NCBI GenBank assembly: GCA_030544215.1
Contig: JARZZO010000013.1
Span: 49,805,196-49,869,195 of the forward strand
DNA length: 64,000 nucleotides
DNA from: Zantedeschia hybrid cultivar
Taxonomy: Eukaryota; Streptophyta; Magnoliopsida; Alismatales; Araceae
Direction of reading: 5' to 3'
Both the position numbers and the translations under genes were made by a program. This document shows positions 45,062 to 56,619 of the stretch, piece by piece. The notes beneath the pieces were generated by a model. It worked only from the letters and a program-made list of their open reading frames with translations, was not told the origin of the DNA and made no database searches. Positions within the stretch are counted from its first letter, which is position 1. The number at the start of each line of letters is the position of its first letter.

Positions 45062-47771
45062 TGTAACGACCCGCCATCCTATGACCGGGGACCCGGTCAC
45101 TAAATGGATGTCGGCCCATTAACTACGGGTTCACACCCGGATCTCACACAACACATCTGGAGGAGTAAGTGCTAAACAAGGCTAAATATAACAATCACAC
45201 GGACTACAAAGGTAAGCAAGTACGCAGGGAAGAAAATAACAATGTCCGTATACAGTCCAACAATAATTACATGTCCAACGATAATTAAATAAGTACAGGC
45301 AGAAGGAAAGTACAACAACATCGGGGCATACCCCGGAACTGGGACAGCTGCTGGTCCGTACACCAAGAAGACACCACGCTACCGCTGCGCCTCGAAGTCC
45401 ACACCTGAAACCGCAGGGAGTGAGCCACACCAGAACTGGGCTCAGTAGGGATCATCCGATCCCCTGCCTCCCACTCACACACCCACAAGTGAAGCAACAG
45501 TAATATATAGAACAGTCAAGTAAAGCAGTAAACACAACAGGCAACCCCGGTACGAAACGTACGACAGACAGTGTAGCAGGAACCACGCTGAGTAACCCGA
45601 AGAACTCAACACAGAGTCACGTCTCACGACCGAAGTCCACAAGGCGACTAAACCACACAGTCGACCGAAGTCAAACGTCGCCTCCCAACACTACCACCAC
45701 TGCTCACGCCTGTCCACCCCTACAGTGTTCCGGGGCACTGTAGGGTGAGGCAGTGAGCCAAACTAGGACTAGCTGGACTCAGTGTACCGCCACTGCCAGC
45801 TACGTGTGCACACAAGCAGTCTAGACTACTGTCCTACCACCGGATTGCCTCCACGCTAGGCCTCAGCGCTTCCAGGAGGGCCCTGGGGACCGGCGAACCC
45901 CCGTCAAGCCGAAGCTACAGGAACTACCCACAAACCCAACTCTCCCGGGCTGCGTCAGGCCAAAGGGCTAAGGGTACCACTCGTAACCTTGATCAAAGGT
46001 CACATCAGGCCCAGTGGCTAAAGGGTAAACCAACTCCCACCAGTACCAGCTCCACAGCAAGAAACGCGCCGGAAGCTGTCACAACAAACAGAGAAACCCC
46101 GACCCGCTGAGACCAAGCAGCAACCCCTCGGATAGCGCACCAGCTTCTCCGGCCCGTCGGGCTCAAGATGGTTCTGCTTCCCTCAGCCAAAGGTAAAACA
46201 CACATGTACCCCTTCTCCCACCGGTACGGCACAAAGCCTCACAGACACCATGACCCTGTCCCCATCGGTCCATGGTGACAACGTAAACCACAGTCACATC
46301 GATCCACAGTCGTATAGACACACATACACATTTAACATGCTGAAATTCCACTCACACAGAAGTCCTCAGTCCCAGTGTACAACATAAAACCTGCCTCAGA
46401 ACCTTCCACAGTGAAACACATACTAAAACCAGCAATATAACACTTCTGTCTTGAATCGCGTCGACCGAAGTCGACGCCATTCAAGTCCCTCAGACAGGTT
46501 CAGTTAAACGTCAGAATATTGCTTGAAACGCGTCTTTAGAGAAAGACGCCATTTGAAACGCGTCCGCATACACCGACGCCATTCACAATAAAAACCCAGA
46601 ATTTCAGGCCCTCAAGCGGAGCGATTCCCTGTCTAAATGGCGTCATGGTGGCCCGACGTCTTTCTAAAAGGCGTCGTCCACCCATGACGTCTTTTAGCAC
46701 CAGGAACTCAATTCAAAGAAGCCTCGAACAGGGGGATTTCTGCCTCTAAAAGGCGTCGTGCTGCCCAGACGCCCTTTGAAAAGCGTCGACCAGGGACGAC
46801 GCCGTTTAGCGCCAGAAACCAGGTTCCCTGGTTCGAACCGAGGGTTTCTCCCTTGAACCCCAAGCACCCCGAAAACCCCAAAATCAAAGGGGGAAGGAGA
46901 GAAGCTCAACCACACAATCATGCTTACGAAAACACGATCACAAACACCACCATTCTCACAAGAAACCCCCTAAACATGCTCAATCTAGCCCCAAATACAT
47001 CACGTCACGCCGAGAATCACACGAACATCACATGCAAGGTTCGTCCCCCTACCGGTTCTTGAACTCCTCCAAGCTCCTCGCCGCCAACCCGCCGCACCGC
47101 AGACCGCCGCCGGTACCCTCGAGGACGCCGCCACTCCGCCGGGACGTCGGCCGCCGTCCGGAGAAGGGAACGCCGCGAAGGAGGTGGTGGAGGTAGAGGT
47201 GAGAGGTAGGGAGGTTATGGAGTGGTTGGAAGAGGAAGAAGAGGATGGGAAGGGAAGGAAGAGCGTCGGAGAGGGCGAAGAGGGCGAGGAGAGAGAGAGT
47301 GTGAGGGTGAGAATGAGGGGAAAGAAGGGGAGGCTCGCGGGGTCAATCCGAAACCAGCTAAAACGCGTCGATCGAGGTAGACGCCTATCAGTCTGACAGG
47401 ACAGCCGTACTGACAGCGGTCTGAAACGCGTCGACCAACCTGGACGTCATTCAGACAAAGTGACAGGCCGTACTGACAACGCTCTGACGCCAAGCCCTGA
47501 CATCGCAGATATCGCAGTCTGAAACGCGTCGACCCACCTGGACGCCGTTCAGACAAATCTGACAGGGGCCGTACTCTCGCGGCCCGAAAACTGTCCACGT
47601 GGCACAACAACCAGCAACCTAAATGGCGTCCACACACCCTGACGCCTTTTGAAAGGCGTCGACGAGCGCTGACGCCATTCAGCCAGAAATCACAAGACCC
47701 CACGGGGTCCAAACCAGGGGATCCGACCCGATCCCGACCCGAATACAGAATCCGAAACCTCAGTCCTTACA
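45062..47771 (-). repeat. LTR, right copy (5' LTR in element orientation)
   Basis: 2710 bp. It differs from the left LTR at positions matching 43162, 43172, 43181 and 43183, and at one C/T near the end (about 47751). The hairpin clusters lie at 46450-46809 and 47358-47682. Confidence 0.97.
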
Positions 47772-47776
47772 TTTTA

Positions 47777-49300
47777 TAACAAGGAAGCGCAAAATATTTT
47801 ATATCACATCACCGACTGCTCTTTAATTCCAACTCACAATGTTAAGTGGCCATCATATTGATCCTCATGTTTACGCATATAGAACAAAGGAAAAAATGCA
47901 CTGATTATGAAGTGAAACTTTTTAAATAAGACCAAAACAAAATCCTCACACTGATTTTTGAAGACAATAAAAACAGTGAGAGCCACAAAGAAAGACTAAT
48001 AATTTTAAATTGTGATTCAAAGATATGCAAACATCCTTTACATCCTTTGCAGTTAAGTGGCCTCTAGTGATTGACGACGACTAGTTGAACAACAGTAACA
48101 GTTGGGCAGTCGACAGTGGGAACTGTCCCAACGGCTAATAATTTTAGACATGATTGACGTTGAGTTAGCCTTGGGGGCCACAAAGAAGACTCCAGTGAGC
48201 CAGTATTCCAAAATTTTCAGCACTATAGTGGACAAGTTAGGCAGAAGTTGGCAATGACTTCAAACAGCTGATAATAGCTCACAACTATCGGCATAAATTA
48301 GTTAGTTTCATTTTGGTTTCAAAAGGAACACAAAACTATTCATACGTAGGTGGGCAGGTGCATGGGCCATGAAAGTGTATGAGGCTTTCAAATTTAATTG
48401 AGTGTTAATGAAAGTGAATAGAAGTTGATCCTAATCATTAGCATGCATGCAAGGATGATCTCTCTCCCTTGTCCGCTTCTCCCTTTGAGGTAATGATAAA
48501 TGGTGCAAAGGAAAAAAAAATGAAAGGAGAAAAGAGGACGAATTCTTAGGTTGCCATGACCGATGGGCTGGCTAATGTTGGTCACAACATCCGTTCTTAG
48601 GTCAACATATGGTGGTGACAATTGGTGAAGTTCATCTTGGACAGTCAAAAGCGTGCAAAGGTTTACACACCCCCATGTTACCCCATTCCATCTCCAACAT
48701 GGGCAGGGTCGAGATCACCTTGGTTCACAAAGTCACCTGCCCGAGGCCGCCACATAGGGCTGTAAATGGGTAGAATATGGAAGCAGAAACATCAATTTTC
48801 ATTTTTTGTTCCGATAGTAAAATTGAGTTTCTAATTCTAATTTCAATATAAACAGTGAATGGTATTTCTGTTTTCATTTTTTTTTTCAATTTCTATATGA
48901 AAACCAAAATAGTTTCCAAGAATTATCAGAAACAGTTTAAAGTAACATCACTTCTAATTCTTTTTATTATATGTATCTATATAAAATTATTACATAGATT
49001 ATCTCTAATAAAAACAGTGAGAGCCACAAAGTAACATCAATTCTAGTGTACAGAAATGTTTAGGCAAACAAGGTGGATGCCCCGCCTGACAAAACTTATG
49101 TGCAGAAGAAATCTTCCTCTAACTGTATAATAGATATTTGAAATATAGTAGATACAATGTCATAGAAGCGTAGGCCTAATCATTGGATTTTTTATTATGT
49201 ATAGTAGATATAGACTGGACCAATCCATGCTCAATCCCCAACCCTTCATACCTAGACATAAAGACCAAGGCAAAGAGGAAGGATTGGGGTTAGAAAGGTT
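47777..49300. other. Intergenic, AT-rich, no gene seen
   Basis: I found no ORF with a recognisable domain, no terminal repeats and no RNA gene in this stretch. Confidence 0.45.
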
Positions 49301-49316
49301 CCCCAATCTGCACAGT

Positions 49317-49386
49317 AAATTTCTGCAATTTGAAGGTTGATCGAACAAGAAATTTCTGCAATTTGAAGGCTGATCGAACAACAAAT
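49317..49386 (+). repeat. Tandem duplication, 33-bp unit
   Basis: AAATTTCTGCAATTTGAAGG followed by (T/C)TGATCGAACAA(G/C) occurs twice in a row and is followed by AAATTT. Confidence 0.9.
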
Positions 49387-49679
49387 TTTCTCAATGTCAT
49401 CCACATGTTTTCTCAGCTCCAACAACCATCATCTCCTTGTTATTATTCATCTTCTATATCCTATTCCCCTGTCTCCACCTTTCCTACCTCCTCCCTCCAC
49501 CACCACCTCCCCCCTTTACGTAAATAAGCATGGTATGTGATATAAGCAGTTGTATGTTTTTGTTTTTATACACTTGTATGTGATCTGTTTTTAAGCACAA
49601 ATCATGTCTGGGTAAAACATGAATATTTTGCACAAATCATCTCATGCTAGAAAGGGAATGATATACAGAAAAACGAAAC

Positions 49680-50240
49680 CTGGGATGAACGGTTTCGGGG
49701 AGAGAATATGCTAACCGAAACTTCCGTTCACGGATGGGCTCCGCGTTGGAGGATGAAGAGGAGACCGTCACCGACGAACGATCGGCAGGAAGGTGGTGCC
49801 TGGAGGAGGATCCGCAGCGGGGACGAGCAGTGCCTGTTCTTCGAAGAACCCCTCTATCTGGCATCTTCGTTTTAGAAGGAGAGGGGAAACTGTCTCTTTA
49901 ACAAGGCGAAGCACATGGATGGAAGTAATGGTGATGCGCCCAGACAATGCAAAAGGACACGAATCTGGACCCTACCTGCGCAGATCCAGGTGTTGGGAAG
50001 AGCTCACAGACTGGCTCCATGCCATAGCCACGCCTCCTTTGACCTCCTACCCGCATTGGTGATGTCCTTCCCCTGCAGCAGGAAAGGATCGGACGGAGGG
50101 GAGGAGAAGAAGGAAGAAGCGAGATATTGGGAAGGAAGAAGCAAGCTTCGTGATGACGGACAGGCGGTGACGCCTGTGACCTGGTGGGACTTGGGGAGGA
50201 CGACAGCACCAGGTTTCGGACAATACCGGGTGTAAGGCGC
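49680..50240. other. GC-rich block, coding nature unclear
   Basis: The base composition rises sharply here, and several overlapping open stretches exist on both strands, none with a domain I recognise. The right side is followed at about 50235-50340 by ATTCC-rich sequence ending in TTATTCCGCAAACAAAGCAA, which resembles a transposon end. A captured gene fragment in a non-autonomous transposon is possible but unproven. Confidence 0.3.
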
Positions 50241-50344
50241 TATTCCACATAAATCGGGGTGTAACCCATTCTATCTTGGGTTAAGGAACCCCCTTCACCA
50301 AAGTGGAATAAACCGCATAAGTAGAATAATTTGGACTTATTCCG

Positions 50345-52050
50345 CAAACAAAGCAAGGCTAAAGGTGTATTAACGAGAGAATCTTGTAGGAAAGTAGCTG
50401 GAATTCCTTTTTATTAGAATGACTTCCAGTCTCACAAATCATTCTGTTTGTTATTTGAGGAGTATCACAAATTCATTAACCAATAATAAATTTCACTTAC
50501 CTAAGATTTAAAAAAATGTCAGGAGAACATAACAATAATAGAATAGAAACAATACTCCGCTTTATATTATTTTGTCTGCGCATACGTCTCCACCCACACA
50601 GACTTGAGATACTTGATATTTTCGTACCTTATCTTTAGCAAACAGCTGATTTCTATATCATTGGTCTGGTAAGAGTGATGGCATCTCATACAGATGCCAG
50701 TGGTGTTAAAGAGACATTTACTCTAAGTGGCTATGTTATTTAATACAAAATAATTATCTTAGACATCATAGGAACTTTACATAAAATGTTGGTTTTTTTA
50801 TAATTTATGGTGTAATCAAGTTATAGCCTAGCTTTAGGACCTCTAAGCTTCAGTGTCGTCTGCATGCATGCATTGTCTTGTTAGATCCAGGCAGGCTGCT
50901 GCTGGCCTCGCGCTAACTTCTTCAGTTCTCCGGCATATGACCATTTCAAATGGATACCAACAACGCACATTAAACCACCTCTATCTAGCTGCGGCATCGC
51001 CAACCGGCAACCCCACACGCCTAGCAGAACCCAGAACTTAGATCATGTCCCAGGAACATCGCTGTTCATATGCCATCATGAGCGGCCAAACCAACGAAGC
51101 ACATCACTGTTTCCCTGCAGCTGCGGACAAAAGCCGGGAAGGTGGGGGACTACAAGATAGAGAAGAGAAAAAAGAAGACCCAGAGGGTTCACAGGAGAGA
51201 AAGGGACGCTGGGGTTGGTGGTGGCGTTAAAGAGAGGTAGTTGTGGCCGAAGAAGAAGAATTCAGAAGTCACCGCACCAGCAGCAGCTAGCATCTCCCTC
51301 CAATGCTTTTACGTACACTACATGTTAGAATTCTCCGCAGACAGCAACTGCAATCTGTCTCGTCCGCCATGCCTGCGCAGGCAGCGAAGGTCTTCTTCCA
51401 AAAGAGCCGCGCAGGTCCTAAAGCTGCCAAAACTGCAGCGGCGGACGCGCCAGTGGAAGTATTAAACTGGGCAGTAATAGAAAAGTGATGCACGGGGAGG
51501 AGAAGAAGCCATTCATGGCCATAATAAGATAATCTTTTGTTTCCCAACCTCTCTCATGACCTAGGGGCATAAGGAACGAGATCGTCGTACGTCTGGATAA
51601 ATCTAATGCTTTCAAAAATATGAAATTGAACTGAAAAAAATTATCTTTCAAAATAAAAAACTGTAAAAAATTATATAAATTATTCTAGTTTCGGAGCATA
51701 ACCTGTCAAATCCTTAATGTTAAAAAGATCTGCATATTTTTAGAGAGGTGGCGCGGGGAGCCGAGTAGCAGTAGCTGGGAACCCTTTTTGAAGACTAGTA
51801 ACATAGGTTAACATAAATTCCACAGGTCCCATCCATCACTTCTCCTCTACTGCACCGGTCGGGGCCCCCGGAGAGGCGACTGTTGCCGTCAGAATTGAGC
51901 CGGGTTTCTGGGTTTTTGCCTCGAGTCTCCAAGCGCGTGGATAAGGGCAGCCGCTGCTGGCAGAGAGACATGGCAGGGGCAGGAGCGTGGACTCTCCCGG
52001 AGAGAGAACCTTTTGACCCCGAAAGGTGGCAAGGTACTCATCACAGTCGA
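50345..52050. other. Intergenic, including upstream region of the small plus-strand gene
   Basis: Some GC-rich stretches (50930-51480 and 51830-52020) hold short open frames without recognisable domains. Confidence 0.4.
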
Positions 52051-52058
52051 GTGTCCCC

Positions 52059-52145
52059 ATGATAAAAGGCTACCCAACCCATTCCATCCCATCCCACTTC
52101 CAGGCTAATTCTCTCCAAAAGTCTCACTCTCTCTCTCTCCCACTT
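52059..52145 (+). promoter_or_regulatory. Putative core promoter and CT-rich 5' leader
   Basis: A TATA-like GATAAAAGG (about 52061) lies some 30 bp ahead of CCATCCCATCCC, followed by a CT-rich leader (CTCTCTCTCTC at 52127-52140). The ATG of the small gene is at 52219. The spacing suits a plant core promoter. The start site is inferred. Confidence 0.3.
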
Positions 52146-52218
52146 TCAAGCTTCTCTCCAAAGTCTCTCCCCCTCCAGTTCCGACTTCCGGGCTTCTCTC
52201 TCACACACAGACAGAGAA

Positions 52219-53080
52219 ATGGAGGTGAGTGTGAAGAGGGCTCTTTCTCCAAATGGTTGTTAACTCTAATGTTGAAGTCTCTTTCTCTCTCCCTGAGGAG
52301 AGTGTCCAGTTCTAATTTGAACTCTTTCTCTCTCACTCTTGTTAATTAAAAAGGGCAAGTGCCGGCCACCAAGTCAGGTTGGTTGCTTGTTGCAGTTATG
52401 AGAACTGATGGTTGGTTTTCTTGCAGGAGGCCATGAATAGGCGGCGCATCCCGGCGTTTGGTAGTTGGAACCACTGCGAGAGACCCCCCGCCGCCCAGTA
52501 CTCGGTGCCATCCTTCCAGGCGGGGCTGCTCCAGGAAGGGTTCGGCCTCGGCGGCGGGTGTGCTGGTGGTGCAGGCCATCTCTACCCTCCCCACCTCCCT
52601 TATTCCTACTACTGGCAGGACGCCGGCGAGGATCTCTTCCAGGTTCCCGCCCCGCCCCCCATGGTCGTGGCCGCCTACCCACGAAAGGTCTCTTCCTCCT
52701 CTTCCTCTGTGGGTCTGTGATCGTTGGGTTTCTAGGTTCTCTAGAAAGCTGCAATCTTGCGATGTGGGATTGCAGGTTAGGAAGGAGGCGACGTCAGAGA
52801 AGCAGGTGAAGCGGCGGAAGCAGCTGCAGCAACGGCAGAAGCAGAAGGGAGAAGAGGAGGCGCCGCAGCAGCAGAACAAGCAACTGGGGAAGGTGTGCGA
52901 CTGTAACGTGGTCTCCGGGCAGCCCCCCAGGCGGCCCAGGGCTGCCGTGGCCGTCGACGAGGACCTCTACAAGGTCCCCTCCAAGCTGCTCTATGAGAAG
53001 TCCAAGGGGGTGAGTAGACGCATGGAGCTGATCAAAACGTCAAAAGGAAAAAAGCTATTTTTACTTTGCTTTATTCTGTA

Positions 53081-53123
<43 letters not shown>

Positions 53124-53362
53124 TTGCAAGCTTTTTTTTCCTTTAAACTTTTGCAAAAAAGAAAATATTGTAAAAACCGCCGAACTGGAGGTTTGTTGTT
53201 TATTTACTGTTTGTGTTTCATTTGCTTCTTTTTTCTTTTGTTTTTTTGTTCTTTTTTCTTTTGTTTTTCTCTTATCATGTTTCTTCTTTCTTCTTTCATC
53301 AGAAAAAGATGGTGATGAGCGACTTCTGGTCGAGGTGCCTGGGTCTGAGCTGCATTCCATGA
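52219..53362 (+). CDS. Small RIN4/NOI-like protein (tentative), 186 residues
   Basis: Four exons join in phase: 52219-52224 (ATG GAG), 52427-52687, 52776-53009 and 53303-53362. The product starts MEEAMNRRRIPAFGSWNHCE. The motif IPAFGSWN near residues 9-17 resembles the PxFGxW core of NOI/AvrRpt2-cleavage domains. The middle is Pro/Gly/Tyr-rich (LYPPHLPYSYYW). A Lys/Gln-rich charged stretch (KRRKQLQQRQKQKG) is followed by AVDEDLYKVPSKLLYEKSKG and a short end, SDFWSRCLGLSCIP, with two Cys that could be acylated. Plant RIN4-family proteins are membrane-tethered immune regulators. That function is inferred only from the motif and the Cys-rich tail. The gene itself is well supported by splice sites and phase. 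Confidence 0.75.
53087..53117 (+). repeat. (CT)n microsatellite in intron 3 of the small gene
   Basis: About fifteen CT units lie just downstream of exon 3. Confidence 0.9.
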
Positions 53363-56150
53363 AGAAGGAAGTCTTGGACTTGGATTCCTGTGTCCCCCCC
53401 ACTTCTTTCCCTCCTCTCCTTAACCCCTTCCTATTTTCTTCTTGTGAAGCATGGGTATGTGAACGGGTGGGAGAACACACATTTTGTAATGTTGTAAGAT
53501 GGATTCAAATGGGTAGATGTAGCTAGCTTTTCTTAAAATTTGGATAAGCTTCCCAACTTCGCAGCATTTTCAAGTGAAAGAAGGGTGACTAAGACTTCTG
53601 CCTTTTCTAATCAGCACTTTTGCAAAGATTCTTGAAGAATCCAAAAGAAAAAGCCTTCTCATGCATTGCTCTTTTCTAGTGCATGCCCTTAGTCGGCAGC
53701 TTAATTACATGTTACATGTGGGTGCGGCTTTATCTGATCAAAGGAACTGTGACTTAGGATCAATACCGGTGACCAATACCTGATCACTAGCCATGGAGTT
53801 ATCATGCACAAGTACGTACATGTATAATGCCAGAGTTGCAGCAGTATTTATCACTTTATTCGAGTATATCCGTGGGGAACTTGAGATGCACGTGTATTAG
53901 AACCTTCTGTCAAATTTTCATTATTACAAGTTAGAAGGTGAAGTTGGAAGTTCTCACGTACAGTGATAGAAGACGCCACACATCTGACAAAGAAACTGTG
54001 CTGTTGTCAAATGGAGATTTTCCCATGCATACAGTATTGCTTGCTGTACTGTCGGTGTAAAAAACATGACTTAGATTGCGCCCTCAATATTATTTTGTCA
54101 CTTGGAGAGTCCACATAAGAATTGTCTTATCTATTAGATCTGTTTTGATGTCATCTGTTTGTCAACACAAGAAAAGTCGAATTAAAAAAATAAAAAATGT
54201 TACTTGTCAAATTATTTTTCAAAAATATAGATTGTGCTCTGAATAGTATAATCAGACTTTGATCACTCTTAAAAGTATGATGCTCTAGAAAGCATTTTCG
54301 AGCGTGCACGTGTACAACTCACGTTCTTAAAAAATAGTAACCACAAGATGGAGGAGAGAATTCTCGTGTTGGCTCTTCACGTGACGAAATGGGATTGGAG
54401 GTTTCAATTCAGGTCATATTTTTGGCGTCAACAATGGTGCAGCAAATATTACTTATTAATAGGTGCTGCAGAGTTCTTTTGTACGAGCTTGTCATGAATA
54501 GAGATACAAATGACATGGTAACTCAATCATTAGTTTATAGGTCAGTTGATAGTCTTGCTAAACTGATGTATATAGTAGACAACATCAAAGATACAAATTT
54601 TTACGTCCAAATACATATGATATACAAATGTTTATGTCCAAGTACATATGATATACTAAGGGTCCAATTATCCGACTTATTATTAGTTTATAGGACCATT
54701 AGCAAGTACTCTTTTTGACTGATAACATAATATATACCATTATAGATCTTTCCTTGGATGTATACTAAATTAATTCGACCAATTTGCATCACTAATATTG
54801 TCACGAAGAAAATCAAGAAACTTTACTTGCGAAACTCACCGAAACACTTGCATGAGTCATCAAAGGAAGTCTCACAGCTGGATTTCAGCCTGAAAATAAA
54901 ATAGATCGTATCTTTTTTAAAATATTTTTTATGTATCTTAATTTCCGTAAACCACCGTATTTATATGTACATTCTTAACTCCTACATAATCTTTTATCGA
55001 GTCATTCTGGCAGTGTCATTTCAACTGAAAAGGTGCAATTGTAATATTTTCGATGATAGCATAAATGTAAATATTTATAATAATATGTGAATTAAGGACA
55101 TATATGTAGAGTAATTTGTGAAAGCATATATACAAAAATCTGTTTTATCTTACTGTGGTTGTATCCTCTGCATTCAAAGTGGTACAAGTGAAGGGAAAAA
55201 GGGGAAGCAAGAAATGAACCTTTTTGTTTTTTCCAAGTCACACGTACCAGAACCAATGCGGTGTCCACTCCGAAGCCCCGACGGGGGCATAAAGATTGCT
55301 GCTATGGAGAACTCGCACTGGCAACTTTGGGACCCACAGCAAAAGACCCATCTTTGGGACCCACAGCAAAAGACCATGCGTCGATGATGGACGTGCGTGC
55401 GAGATGTAGTGACCACGTGTGTTGGACGGAGCTCACGTGCGAATACAGTCCAGGTCATAGCAGGGGCGAGGAGGTGCGGTCGGGCGTCCCAGCACTTGGA
55501 GATGAAAGGACAACTGTGGCTTCATAGCCATAAGATAAGGATTTTGACTTTTCAATTCTTAAAATCTTTTAATATTTTATGTTAATTTTTATATGTCTTC
55601 ATATTTATTTTAAATCTCCTTGTAATCTTTGAACCCTTCTTAAAAAAATCCTTCCGGTTAGACACCATTAGAAAAAGTATATATTAAAAATACTTAGAGA
55701 ATATTCCTCATATATTATGATAAAAATATTTGCTACATGAAAAGAAGTATTCTCTTTTTTGACGATTGTTAACCGAGAGAATTCTTTAAAGAACATTCGA
55801 AGAGTTTTAAAATAAATATAAAAATCACATAGACTAGTATGAAATATTAAAGATTATAGAGACCGAAAACTATAAAACTCAACCTTGGCTGATAGCTCTC
55901 TCGAAGTTAACTCTAACACGCATGACAGGCACATCAGGACTTGGGACTTAAACCTCGACCTTTATTAGGGGGCGAAAGGGCCACTACTACAGTGGGGGCA
56001 ACAAACCGATTTCGCCATCTAGGGTTCAATTTCGGAGTTTATCACAGCAGATTAAAGCAAAGTTCTCTGCGGAAACTTAATGGTAAAGGGGAAAACTTCG
56101 GTTCATCCGATGACACTGATGCAATTCACGGTGGCTACAATATGCAATAA
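53363..56150. other. Intergenic between convergent genes
   Basis: AT-rich DNA with no supported gene. The first 150 bp probably include the 3' UTR of the small gene. A GC-richer island at 55250-55530 contains a tandem repeat and two G-box cores (CCACGTGT near 55413 and TCACGTGC near 55432), but no adjacent gene start was found. Confidence 0.45.
55326..55376 (+). repeat. Tandem duplication, about 26-bp unit
   Basis: CTTTGGGACCCACAGCAAAA followed by GACC occurs twice in succession. Confidence 0.9.
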
Positions 56151-56619
56151 AATGAGTGGTTGAACAAACATTATTATCTCATAGAATCCAATACTATCTT
56201 TGAACAAAAATGCCTTTTCAGAAGCAGAAAGTCCCTGGCTATAATATGCAACTGAGGAAAATGGCTACCGCACTGATCTCATAAATCTTATTGAACAGAT
56301 ATTACAAGCCTGTGAAAAATGTAAAGACCGTGTTGGTGTGAAGCTGATGGAAATCTACTGAGGCAGGAAAGTGTCGCCGTTTTGAACATCCTCTTGCACG
56401 AGTCTGTTCGATAAACGCCGTCATTTCCTTCACCATCTGCATTTAAGTAATACCCGGAAGAGGTGCATTAACTCGTCAGTTGCCACATCTCAACAACATT
56501 GGGAATCTAATGATTCAACCAAGCTAGATTCATCATTCTTTATTGCTTCCAATTCCATGGTTTTCATCTGAAAGCAAAGTATATAGCATGCCCTTCAAAC
56601 TTGGAATGCTCCTTTTTTT
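56151..56619 (-). other. Probable 3' UTR of the PWD gene
   Basis: Non-coding DNA directly downstream of the PWD stop codon at 56620-56622. The polyadenylation site was not identified. Confidence 0.4.

Larger units (their letters stand above)
40777..47771 (-). mobile_element. Complete young non-autonomous Ty3/gypsy-type LTR retrotransposon (gag only)
   Basis: The element spans 6995 bp with LTRs of 2710 bp at 40777-43486 and 45062-47771 and an internal part of only 1575 bp. The 5-bp duplication TTTTA flanks it (40772-40776 and 47772-47776). On the minus strand each LTR begins TGTAAGGACTGAGG and ends GGGTCGTTACA. The internal part holds a primer binding site, a gag ORF and a polypurine tract. 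Protease, reverse transcriptase, RNase H and integrase are all absent, so it must be mobilised by a partner. I count five LTR differences by eye, which makes the insertion very recent. It inserted about 280 bp upstream of the Harbinger Myb ORF. Confidence 0.95.

Noticed and set aside
52346..52879. Minus-strand frames over the small plus-strand gene
   Set aside because: They cross its introns without splice logic and have no recognisable domain.
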